This document shows, piece by piece, positions 47,757 to 56,785 of a stretch of 64,000 nt of DNA. The first letter of the stretch is position 1; every line of letters starts with the position of its first letter. The DNA is from Clostridiales bacterium (lineage in GTDB: Bacteria; Bacillota; Clostridia; Christensenellales; Aristaeellaceae). The notes under the pieces are model-generated. The model was given only the letters and a program-made list of their open reading frames with translations. It ran no database searches and was not told the origin of the DNA. The position numbers and the translations under genes were made by a program. The stretch covers positions 1 to 64,000 of the forward strand of contig JAILIE010000065.1 of assembly GCA_024695415.1 (NCBI GenBank). Direction: 5' to 3'.

Positions 47757-50111
47757 TCAGTTCTCTTTCTCTCCGGCGCTGGCCGGGGTTTCCGCAGCGG
47801 GCGGGGCGGCAGGCGCGGCGTCCACCGGAGCCGCCGGTGCTTCAGCGGGGGCCTGGGTTTCAGGGGCAGGCGCGGCCGGAGCGGGCTCGGCAGGCGCCGG
47901 AGCGGTTTCCGGAATCGGCTGGCCGGCGTAATGGCGGACCTGCGGATACTCGATCCGCTCGTGATAGACGCCCTTCAGAATGCCGGAGAACGCCTCGCAG
48001 ATCTTGTCGATATCCCGCAGGGACAACGGGCTGTCGCTCAGCTGCCCGTCCTCCAGCTTGCCGCGGACGAGCTGTTCGATAAACTGGTCGATCGCCTTGG
48101 GCGTGGGGGTCTTCATGGAGCGGACCGCGGCCTCGATCGTATCGGCCAGCATGACGACCGCCGCCTCTTTTGTCTGCGGCTTCGGGCCGGCATATCGGAA
48201 CTCGTTGATATCCACGTGGCTGCCGTTGGAAAGCTGCAGGGCCTTGTGGTAGAAATACATGACCGGCGTGACGCCGTGGTGCTGCAGGATGATGTCCATG
48301 ACCTCCTGCGGCATGCGTTCCTTCTGGGCCAGCAGGACGCCGTCCATCGTATGGCTGGTGACGATGGCCGCGGAAACATAGGGATCCGTCCGCTCATGCG
48401 GGTTGTCCCCGTTCTGGTTTTCCTTGAAATAGCCGGGGCGCTTGAGCTTGCCGATATCGTGGTAATACGCGCCGGCGCGGGCCAGGTACGGGTTCGCGCC
48501 GATGCTGTCCGACGCCGCCTCGGCCAGGTTGGCGACGATGATCGAATGGTGATAGGTTCCGGGCGCCTCGATCATCAGGCGCTTCATCAGCGGCTGGTTC
48601 GGGTTGGTCAGCTCCAGCAGGCGGCTGGGGGTGGCCAGGCGGAAAATCGTCTCAAAGGCAGGCTGGAACGCGACGGCCAGCAGGCCGCTCAGGAATCCGC
48701 CGCCGATGGTCCAGGCGGAATATTCCACCAGGCGCACCGATTCAGCGGAGGTCAGCCATTTGACGGCCAGGAGCAGCAGGACGCCGGTGACGGCGGACAA
48801 AAGGCCGGCGATCAGGACGCGGATACGCTGGGGGCGGCCTTTCATGAACCACATGCAGACGATACCCTGCGCGAGGGACATCAGAGTGATCAGCGCCACG
48901 CCGTCAAAGCCGGACTTACTGTTGCCGGCAATCAGGAAGGCGTAGAGCAGCGTCAGCGTACAGGTGACGGAGATGCCGATCCGGTATCCGATCAGGATCG
49001 TTCCGAGGATCGATCCCAGCGCCACGGGGATAATAAACAGGCTGGGCAGGAAATGCGCGAGCGCCGCCAGCGCCATGCACAGGAGCAGGATCAGCAGCAC
49101 GACCGAGTACTGCCGGACATCCCGCAGGATATCGGGGCGCAGCATCTTCAGGCACATGGTCAGGATGACGATGGCAAGGATCACCGCCAGGGCGGAGCCG
49201 GAATACGAGGAGTAATCGTAGGTGCCGTCCTTCAGCAGGTTCAGGGACTGAAGGAGCTGGATCTGGGCATAGGTAATGGTGTCGCCCTCGGTGATGACTG
49301 GCTCTCCCTGGTGGATGACCAGGGGGTTGACCGACTCCATCGCCTCGTTCCGGGCAGCTTCCGTGTCCTCCTGGTTGATCAGCCAGTTAGGCTGGATGCA
49401 TTCCTTCAGGACGATCGGGAGGATGATGTTCCGAAGGTCCGCCTTGATTTCCGGATAGTAAGTGCCGAAGTCCTTCAGCATGCCGTCGATGAAGACGGTT
49501 TCCTGCTCCTGGAGGATTTTGACGTTGTCCCGGTCCATGTTCAGCTTGGTGGACAGGGCCAGGGACACGTTATCCACCATCTTGTCAAAATCGGAAGTGC
49601 TGGTGCGCATCAGGACGCGGATGCCCTCCCCGTCGATGGGCACCTGGTCCACCAGGTTAAAGGCGGCGTACTCGATCTGGTCCACGGAGAAGAGATCCCC
49701 GCGGGACTCCCCGCTCAGCCGGAGGCTTTCGCCGTACTGCTGTATGGCGCGGAGCTCGTCAAACGCCGACTCCAGGGAACTCATGACCTCCTGGGTCACG
49801 TTGCGGTACTTGTACTGGACTTCCACCTTGGCCGCGGCGGTTTCGCGGCGCTCCTGGGTGCGGACCTCGTCCACCACGTCGCGGGTCGCGACGATGGTTT
49901 CATGCGCCTCGGCGCCCTCCTTCAGGTCATACTTCTTGGGGGTGCAGACAAAAAAGAAGATCAGGAAGAGGAGGACCGCGGCGCCCACCGTCAGCAGAAA
50001 ACAGCGGCATGACGGGGAACGCGTCCAGGCGCGGAAACGGGCAAGAAGGGGGGTGGTTTCCTTCCCTTCCTTTTCCGGGGCCGCGCTGGTTTCCTTTGCT
50101 TCAGTCGTCAT
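47757..50111 (-). CDS. 7TMR-HD family phosphohydrolase (PgpH-type) with Pro/Ala-rich tail
   Basis: Extracellular 7TMR-HDED-like region, TM bundle, ARAGAYYHDIGKLKRPGYFKENQ HD motif. Confidence 0.92.
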   Translation of the reverse strand: MTTEAKETSAAPEKEGKETTPLLARFRAWTRSPSCRCFLLTVGAAVLLFLIFFFVCTPKKYDLKEGAEAHETIVATRDVVDEVRTQERRETAAAKVEVQYKYRNVTQEVMSSLESAFDELRAIQQYGESLRLSGESRGDLFSVDQIEYAAFNLVDQVPIDGEGIRVLMRTSTSDFDKMVDNVSLALSTKLNMDRDNVKILQEQETVFIDGMLKDFGTYYPEIKADLRNIILPIVLKECIQPNWLINQEDTEAARNEAMESVNPLVIHQGEPVITEGDTITYAQIQLLQSLNLLKDGTYDYSSYSGSALAVILAIVILTMCLKMLRPDILRDVRQYSVVLLILLLCMALAALAHFLPSLFIIPVALGSILGTILIGYRIGISVTCTLTLLYAFLIAGNSKSGFDGVALITLMSLAQGIVCMWFMKGRPQRIRVLIAGLLSAVTGVLLLLAVKWLTSAESVRLVEYSAWTIGGGFLSGLLAVAFQPAFETIFRLATPSRLLELTNPNQPLMKRLMIEAPGTYHHSIIVANLAEAASDSIGANPYLARAGAYYHDIGKLKRPGYFKENQNGDNPHERTDPYVSAAIVTSHTMDGVLLAQKERMPQEVMDIILQHHGVTPVMYFYHKALQLSNGSHVDINEFRYAGPKPQTKEAAVVMLADTIEAAVRSMKTPTPKAIDQFIEQLVRGKLEDGQLSDSPLSLRDIDKICEAFSGILKGVYHERIEYPQVRHYAGQPIPETAPAPAEPAPAAPAPETQAPAEAPAAPVDAAPAAPPAAETPASAGEKEN

Positions 50112-50162
50112 AACAATATCCTTTCCGGTACGAACCTGAGAATACATATACGGCGGAAACGG

Positions 50163-51131
50163 TTATTTCCCGGGATTTTTCCGGTTTTCATAGGCTTCCA
50201 CGATCCGCTGCACCAGTTCATGGCGGACGATGTCCCTTCCGGTCAGCTCGGCGATCCCGATGCCGGGGATATCGCGGAGCAGCTGGATGGCTTCCGCCAG
50301 GCCGGAGGTTTTTCCGGGGGGCAGGTCGGTCTGCGTGATGTCGCCGGTGACGATCACCTTGGAGCCGAAGCCCATGCGGGTCAGGAACATTTTCATCTGC
50401 TCGGAGGTGGTGTTCTGCGCCTCGTCCAGGATGATGAACGCGTCGGAAAGCGTCCGGCCGCGCATATAGGCCAGGGGGGCGACCTCCACGGTGCCGCGCT
50501 CGAGCAGGCGGGAGTAGGCGTCGGCACCCATGAAATCGTACATGGCGTCGTACAGGGGGCGGAGATAGGGGTCGACCTTCTGGGTCAGGTCGCCGGGCAG
50601 GAAACCGAGCTTCTCCCCGGCCTCGACCGCGGGGCGCGTCAGGATGATCCGCTCCGCATCCTTGTTCTTCAGCGCCATAACCGCCAGCGCCATGGCCAGG
50701 TAGGTCTTTCCGGTGCCCGCGGGGCCCACGGCGAAGGTCAGCATGTTCTTCCGGATGGAATCGACATACTTTTCCTGGCCGACGGTCTTGCAGGTGATCT
50801 GCTTTCCGCGGTGCGTCACGGCGATGACGCGGTTCATCGATTCATGGATCTGGTCCGTTTTCCCTTCCCGGACCATGGAGACGATATAGCGGATCCGCAG
50901 GCGGTCCACATGCTCGTTCCGGCGGATCATGTCAAAAAGCTCGAGAATCACCTGCTCCGCCAGGTCCAGCCGCTCGGGCTCCCCCTGGACCGTCAGCTGG
51001 TTGCCCCTCAGCGCGGCGGATACGCCGCATTCCTGCTCGATCAGGGTCATGTTCTGGTCGTTCAGGCCGAAGAGGGATACGTAGGCGTCCATATTGTCCG
51101 CGGAGAGGGTGATAACACGGGTGTAGGTCAA
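50163..51131 (-). CDS. PhoH family protein
   Basis: VGPAGTGKTYLAMALAVMALK; FIILDEAQNTTSEQMKMFLTRMGFGSKVIVTGDITQTDLP. Confidence 0.95.
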   Translation of the reverse strand: MTYTRVITLSADNMDAYVSLFGLNDQNMTLIEQECGVSAALRGNQLTVQGEPERLDLAEQVILELFDMIRRNEHVDRLRIRYIVSMVREGKTDQIHESMNRVIAVTHRGKQITCKTVGQEKYVDSIRKNMLTFAVGPAGTGKTYLAMALAVMALKNKDAERIILTRPAVEAGEKLGFLPGDLTQKVDPYLRPLYDAMYDFMGADAYSRLLERGTVEVAPLAYMRGRTLSDAFIILDEAQNTTSEQMKMFLTRMGFGSKVIVTGDITQTDLPPGKTSGLAEAIQLLRDIPGIGIAELTGRDIVRHELVQRIVEAYENRKNPGK

Positions 51132-51271
51132 ATAGCTGACTTCCCTTCATTCCAATAATCTTCCTTTTATATCATACTTTTTTTGGAGCGTTTGTCAATG
51201 AAAGCGGGGGGCGCGGGGGAAAAACACCGCGCGGGAACAGGAAAAGAACAGCGGCGGGCGTCGCGGCGGCG

Positions 51272-51300
51272 TTGACAGGGCAGTGGAAGTATGGTAGGAT
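51272..51300 (+). promoter_or_regulatory. Sigma-A type promoter for T-box operon
   Basis: TTGACA-N17-TAGGAT. Confidence 0.7.
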
Positions 51301-51306
51301 TGCCGC

Positions 51307-51583
51307 TGAACTGAATCATCGACGATGAAGGAAAGAATGTTTCCGGTGGTGCTTTCAGAGAGCCGTCGGTCGCTGCGAGACGGTACAGATCCGGGAATGA
51401 CTGCTTCCTGAGTTGGTTCTGTGAACGGGAAATCTCCTCAGTAATGGAACCCGGGCGCCCCGTAACCGGCTGTGGACTTGTTGGAGTCCGAGAGTGACTG
51501 CAGACAGCGATGCTGCAGTAAGACGGGTGGTACCGCGAAACCGTGTTTCGTCCCTGAGGCTTTGCTTCAGGGTTATTTTTTTC
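51307..51583 (+). promoter_or_regulatory. T-box riboswitch
   Basis: AGAGAG...GGTCGCTGCGA stem I elements, GGGTGGTACCGCG at 51527-51539, terminator CCCTGAGGC-TTTGCTTCAGGG-TTATTTTTTT. Confidence 0.93.
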
Positions 51584-51599
51584 AGGAGGGATATCGGAA

Positions 51600-53021
51600 A
51601 TGACGAACAGAGAAACTGTCCGGATCAGCGACTGCACACTGCGGCAGAAGAAGGACCTGCCCGAACTGAGTTTTCGGGAGAAACTGGAGCTGTGCCGCCT
51701 GATGGACCGGCTGAATCCCGATATGATCGAACTGGACGAAATCCGCCAGACGAAGATTGACAGCCTTTTGATCAAATCGGTCTGCTCCGCGGTGCGCAGC
51801 GCCGGGATCGCCGTTCCGGTCGGGCTGAACAGCGAAAGCGTCCGCACGACCTGGGAAGCGCTGAAGGAAGCCGCCCATCCGCGGCTGCAGGTGGCCGCGC
51901 CGGTCAGCTCCGTGCAGATGGAATACCTGTACCATATGAAGCCGAAGGCGATGGTCAAGGCTGTGGAGGAAACGATCGCGATGTGCCGGGAATGCACCCC
52001 GGACGTCGAGTTCATCGCGGAGGACGCGACGAGGAGCGACGGGGCATTCCTGCGCGAGATCCTGTCCGCCGCTGTCGCCGCGGGCGCGCAGACGGTGACG
52101 CTGTGCGACACCGCTGGCACGATGCTGCCGGAGGAAGTGGCGGAATTCATCCTCGCGCTGCGGCGGGACGTGCCGGAACTCGGGGAGATCAGAACCGGTT
52201 TCTCCTGCTCCGACGGCATGAGCCTGGCGGACGCCTGCGCGGTGGCCGCGGTGCGGAGCGGCATCCGGGAGATCAAGGCCGCGTCCTTCCGGACGGACGG
52301 GATCTCCCTGAAGAACATCGTCCGCATCCTCGATACCAAGGGCAGCCAGTTCGGCGTTTCCTGCCGGGTGGGCGTGGAACAGATCCGGAACCTGACGGTG
52401 CGGATCGAGACGCTGTGCCGGAAGGGCCTGAAGGGCGCTGCGCTGCCGGCGGAAAACGGCGACGGAATCGACAGCGGCATCATGCTGAGCACGCACGATT
52501 CCCGGGAATCTGTGCTGGCGGCCGCCCAGAAGCTGGGCTACGACCTGTCTGACGAGGACATGGAAAAGGTATGGAACCGTTTCTCCGAGATCGCGGAGAA
52601 GAAGGACCTGATCTCCCTGCGGGAGCTGGACGCGATCATCGCCGCGGAAGCCATGCAGGTTCCCCCGGTCTACTATGATTTCAACTACGTGATCAACACC
52701 GGCAACAAGATCGGCGCGATGTCCCATATGAAACTGAAATATCACGAGCAGGAGCTCGAGGGCATCTCCGTCGGCGACGGCTCGATCGACGCGGCGTTCA
52801 ATTCCATTGAAAAGGCCACCGGCCGGCATTTCGAGCTGGACGATTTCCAGATCCAGGCCATTTCCGAAGGCCGCGAAGCCGTCGGCGAAACGATCGTGAA
52901 GCTGCGCTCCGAAGGCAAGCTCTATTCCGGCCGCGGAATCTCCACCGACATCGTCGGCGCCAGCATCATGGCCTACCTCAACGCGCTGAACAAGATCGTC
53001 TATGAGGAGGAAGAGGCATGA
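51600..53021 (+). CDS. LeuA-like protein (HMGL-like barrel + LeuA allosteric/dimerisation domain), divergent metal motif
   Basis: ISDCTLRQ N-terminus; C-terminal EGISVGDGSIDAAFNSIEKATG...GRGISTDIVGASIMAYLNALNKI; canonical HxHND motif absent. Confidence 0.8.
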   Translation: MTNRETVRISDCTLRQKKDLPELSFREKLELCRLMDRLNPDMIELDEIRQTKIDSLLIKSVCSAVRSAGIAVPVGLNSESVRTTWEALKEAAHPRLQVAAPVSSVQMEYLYHMKPKAMVKAVEETIAMCRECTPDVEFIAEDATRSDGAFLREILSAAVAAGAQTVTLCDTAGTMLPEEVAEFILALRRDVPELGEIRTGFSCSDGMSLADACAVAAVRSGIREIKAASFRTDGISLKNIVRILDTKGSQFGVSCRVGVEQIRNLTVRIETLCRKGLKGAALPAENGDGIDSGIMLSTHDSRESVLAAAQKLGYDLSDEDMEKVWNRFSEIAEKKDLISLRELDAIIAAEAMQVPPVYYDFNYVINTGNKIGAMSHMKLKYHEQELEGISVGDGSIDAAFNSIEKATGRHFELDDFQIQAISEGREAVGETIVKLRSEGKLYSGRGISTDIVGASIMAYLNALNKIVYEEEEA

Positions 53022-55537
53022 AGATTTCCTTTTCAACCCGCGGATGGCGGAACCTTCCCTGGGAGGAGCAGGTCCGGGACGCTTCGGAGCTCCGCTTCCA
53101 GGGAATCGAGGTATACAATCTCCACCGCTGCGCCGCGCTGACGGACCGCGCCGGCGCCTTCCACAAGTACCACCGGAACGAAACCATGCGCGCGCTGCGG
53201 GACAAGGGGCTGGAGATTCCCTGCCTGGACACTTCCTTCGACCTGTCCGACCCGGCGGAAAACATCGAAGAGATGACGGAGCTGATCCGGACGGCATCCG
53301 CGATGAAGATCCCCTACATCGCCGTCTGCACCCTGAAGGAAAATGACGAACTGATGCGCCGGAGGCTGGACCTCCTGACCCGGGAAGCCCTGGAGGGCGG
53401 CGTGTGCGTGCTGATCAAGACGGTCGGCATTTTCGCGGACACCGCGAAGCTGCGCACCCTGATGGACGACTATGCCTGCGACCAGCTGGCCGCGCTGTGG
53501 GATATGCACCATCCCTTCCGCGACCACGCGGAAACGCCGGACACCACGATCCGCAACCTGGGCGGATACGTCCGCCATGTCCACCTGCGCGACTCGGACG
53601 AGAACCTGAACTACAACCTGATCGGCGAAGGCACCATTCCGGTTCCGGCGATGATGAACGCCCTGTACTCCATCGACTACAGCGGGTTCATCTCCCTGGA
53701 ATGGAAACCGGAATGGATTCCGGATATCCCGGACCGGGAGATCATCTTTGCCCATTTCCTGAACTACATGAACCGGTTCGACAACCCGAAGGGCAAGAAG
53801 AAATCCCTCTACTTCAACCATGACGGCACCGGCAAATATGTCTGGAAGAAGGACGAGCTGATCGACGCGACCTTCGGCCAGGTGCTGGACCGGATGGCCG
53901 AGGAGTTTCCGGACCAGTACGCCTTCAAATACACGACGCTGGACTACATCCGGACCTATTCCGAGTTCCGCGACGACGTGAACCGCTTCGCGCGGGCGCT
54001 GATTTCCATGGGCGTGCGGGCCGGCAGCAAGGTGGCTGTCTGGGCGACGAACGTTCCGGCGTGGTACATCACCTTCTGGGCGACAGCGAAGATCGGCGCG
54101 GTGCTCGTGACTGTCAACACCGCGTACAAGATCCACGAGGCGGATTACCTGTTCCGCCAGAGCGACACCCATACGCTGGTGATGATCGAGAGCGCCCTGG
54201 ACAGCAACTACCGGAGCATCATCAACGAGCTGTGCCCGGAGATCGCCGGCTCCGTTCCCGGGGAACCGCTGCACTGCAAGCGGCTGCCCTTCCTGCGCAA
54301 CGTGATCACCGTCGGCTTCCGCCAGAGCGGCTGCCTGACCTTCGAGGAGGCCATGCGCCGGGCGGACTCCGTGCCGGAGGAAAAACTGAACGCCATGGCG
54401 GCCAGGGTCAAGCCGGACGACGTATGCAACATGCAGTACACGTCGGGCACCACCGGATTCCCGAAGGGCGTCATGCTGACGCACTACAACGTGGTCAACG
54501 ACGGCAAGTGTATCGGCGACCGGATGGGCCTGTCCACCGCGGACCGCATGATGATCCAGGTGCCGATGTTCCACTGCTTCGGCATGGTGCTGGCCATGAC
54601 GGCCTCCATGACCCACGGAACCACGCTCTGCCCCCTGCCCTATTTCTCCGCGAAGAACTCCCTGGCGTGCATCAACCAGGAGCGGATCACGTGTTTCCAC
54701 GGCGTTCCGACCATGTTCATCGCGATGTTCAACCATGAGGATTACCGGAAGACGGATTTCTCCTACATGCGCACCGGCATCATGGCCGGCTCGGGATGCC
54801 CGCCGGAACTGATGAAGCGCGCCGCCCAGCCGGACGAGATGAACATGCGCGGCATCGTCAGCGTCTACGGCCAGACGGAGTCCTCCCCCGGCAGCACCAT
54901 GTCCGCCTGGACGGACTCCCTGGAGCTGCGGACGGAAACCGTCGGCTACGCTTTCCCGCATGTGCAGTGCAAGATCGTGGACCCGGAGACCGGCGCGGAG
55001 CTGCCGGACGGTGTGGACGGCGAGTTCTGCTCCCGGGGATACAATATCATGAAGGGCTACTATAAAATGCCGGACGCCACCAGCGCCACCATCGACGCGG
55101 ACGGATGGCTGCATTCCGGCGACCTGGCGCGGCGGAACCCGGACGGCACTTTCCTGATCACCGGCCGGCTGAAGGATATGATCATCCGAGGCGGCGAGAA
55201 CATTTACCCGAAGGAGATCGAGGAATTCATCTATACCCATCCGGACGTGGCGGACGTACAGGTCATCGGCGTTCCGGACGCCCGTTACGGTGAAGCGGTG
55301 ATGGCGTGCATCATCCGGAAGGAAGGCGGAACCGTTACGGCGGAAGAGATGACGGAATACATCAAGAGCCATATGGCCCGTCATAAAGTGCCGCAGTACA
55401 TCGAGTTCGTGGATTCGTTCCCGATGAACGCGGCAGGCAAGATTCTGAAATATAAAATGAGAGAGGAAGCGGCGGAGCGGCTGGGCCTGGTGGGCGCGGC
55501 CGGGATCGACACCGCGGGGGGCAGGAAGGAATCCTGA
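53018..55537 (+). CDS. Fusion: sugar phosphate isomerase/epimerase-type TIM barrel + AMP-dependent acyl-CoA synthetase
   Basis: ISFSTRGWRNLPWEEQV...ALWDMHHPFRDH...HVHLRDS...LEWKPEW; then MQYTSGTTGFPKGVMLTH, GDLARRNPDGTFLITGRLKDMIIRGGENIYPKEIEE, NAAGKILKYKMRE, no stop between. Confidence 0.92.
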   Translation: MKISFSTRGWRNLPWEEQVRDASELRFQGIEVYNLHRCAALTDRAGAFHKYHRNETMRALRDKGLEIPCLDTSFDLSDPAENIEEMTELIRTASAMKIPYIAVCTLKENDELMRRRLDLLTREALEGGVCVLIKTVGIFADTAKLRTLMDDYACDQLAALWDMHHPFRDHAETPDTTIRNLGGYVRHVHLRDSDENLNYNLIGEGTIPVPAMMNALYSIDYSGFISLEWKPEWIPDIPDREIIFAHFLNYMNRFDNPKGKKKSLYFNHDGTGKYVWKKDELIDATFGQVLDRMAEEFPDQYAFKYTTLDYIRTYSEFRDDVNRFARALISMGVRAGSKVAVWATNVPAWYITFWATAKIGAVLVTVNTAYKIHEADYLFRQSDTHTLVMIESALDSNYRSIINELCPEIAGSVPGEPLHCKRLPFLRNVITVGFRQSGCLTFEEAMRRADSVPEEKLNAMAARVKPDDVCNMQYTSGTTGFPKGVMLTHYNVVNDGKCIGDRMGLSTADRMMIQVPMFHCFGMVLAMTASMTHGTTLCPLPYFSAKNSLACINQERITCFHGVPTMFIAMFNHEDYRKTDFSYMRTGIMAGSGCPPELMKRAAQPDEMNMRGIVSVYGQTESSPGSTMSAWTDSLELRTETVGYAFPHVQCKIVDPETGAELPDGVDGEFCSRGYNIMKGYYKMPDATSATIDADGWLHSGDLARRNPDGTFLITGRLKDMIIRGGENIYPKEIEEFIYTHPDVADVQVIGVPDARYGEAVMACIIRKEGGTVTAEEMTEYIKSHMARHKVPQYIEFVDSFPMNAAGKILKYKMREEAAERLGLVGAAGIDTAGGRKES

Positions 55538-55539
55538 CC

Positions 55540-56550
55540 TCAGGCGGATTCCAGCAGATGCCTCATTCCGGACGGATCCGCGAGCACCTTCGCGCATCCG
55601 AGAACCACACAATCCCTTGCATCGGCCGCGACCCTGCAGGGGATTTTCAATACGCTGCCGATGGCTTCCGCCAGCCCGTACAGGGCCGCAGCGCCGCCGG
55701 TCAGCGTTACGCCGCCCTCGAAGATGTCGGAAGCGAGCTGCGGCGGAGTGCGCTCGATCACGGCCTGGACGCTTTCGATCAGGTCGTTCACATGGTCGAT
55801 GAGCGCCTCGTAGATTTCATCGGACTCGATGCTGAGGGTCTTGGGCAGGCCGGAGATCAGGTTTCGCCCGGTGACGTCCATCTCCACCTTCGGATCCCGG
55901 CGCACCGCGCCGCCCAGCGTAATCTTGACCTGCTCCGCGGTCTTTTCGCCGATGAGCAGGTTATATTTTTTCCGCAGGTAGCGGATAATCGCGTCGTCAA
56001 AATGGTCGCCGCCCACATGGACAGAACTGAGGACGGAGACGGAACCGTTGCACAGCACCGCCATGTCCGTGCCGCCGGCGCTCATATCCGCCACCATGCT
56101 GCCGTAGGCGCCCAGGAAATTCAGCTCAGCGCCGAGGGCGGCCGCGACGGTGCGGTCCAGGAGCTGGGTACGCCGCAGGCCGGCGTCAAACATGGAGGTG
56201 ACCAGCGCCTTCTTTTCCATTTCCTTGATGCCGGCCGGAACGGACATGATCGCCCGCGGGCGGGCCAGGATATGCCGGCCGGTGACGCTGGTAATATAGT
56301 AGCGGAGCATGGAACTGGTCAGGTTGAAATCGATCATTTCCCCCTGCGCAAGGGGGCGGATAATGCTGATGCTGGAGGGCGTGCGGCCGATCATGCGGTA
56401 CGCTTCCGTTCCGAACGCGATGATATTCTGGGTTTCCCGGTCCACGGCAACGACAGCGGGCTCACGGAAGACGACTCCCTTGCCCTTCATATAGATCACC
56501 ACGTTGGATGTACCCAGATCGATGCCGATATCCCCGTTCACCTGTGCCAT
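55540..56550 (-). CDS. MreB/Mbl-family rod-shape protein
   Basis: DIGIDLGTSNVVIYMKGKGVVFREPAVVAVD; VADMSAGGTDMAVL; start ATG 56550. Confidence 0.9.
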   Translation of the reverse strand: MAQVNGDIGIDLGTSNVVIYMKGKGVVFREPAVVAVDRETQNIIAFGTEAYRMIGRTPSSISIIRPLAQGEMIDFNLTSSMLRYYITSVTGRHILARPRAIMSVPAGIKEMEKKALVTSMFDAGLRRTQLLDRTVAAALGAELNFLGAYGSMVADMSAGGTDMAVLCNGSVSVLSSVHVGGDHFDDAIIRYLRKKYNLLIGEKTAEQVKITLGGAVRRDPKVEMDVTGRNLISGLPKTLSIESDEIYEALIDHVNDLIESVQAVIERTPPQLASDIFEGGVTLTGGAAALYGLAEAIGSVLKIPCRVAADARDCVVLGCAKVLADPSGMRHLLESA

Positions 56551-56721
56551 AAAACTACACCTTTCAGGACGGGCGGCGCGCGCCCGTTTCTTGAACATAG
56601 TGCATCATATCATTTCCGGCGGAAAAACACAACCGCGGGAAAGCGGAAAAAGCCGCCACGGCGCCCGGGTCAGGCCGGGGAAAACACGCGGGAAAACAGC
56701 GGCCGCGGAAACGGCGAATCC

Positions 56722-56750
56722 TTGACAACCTACGGGGAAAACTTCATAAT
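56722..56750 (+). promoter_or_regulatory. Sigma-A type promoter
   Basis: TTGACA-N17-CATAAT. Confidence 0.65.
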
Positions 56751-56785
56751 ATAACATGGATATTTATGGACGGGAGGGTTTTCTC

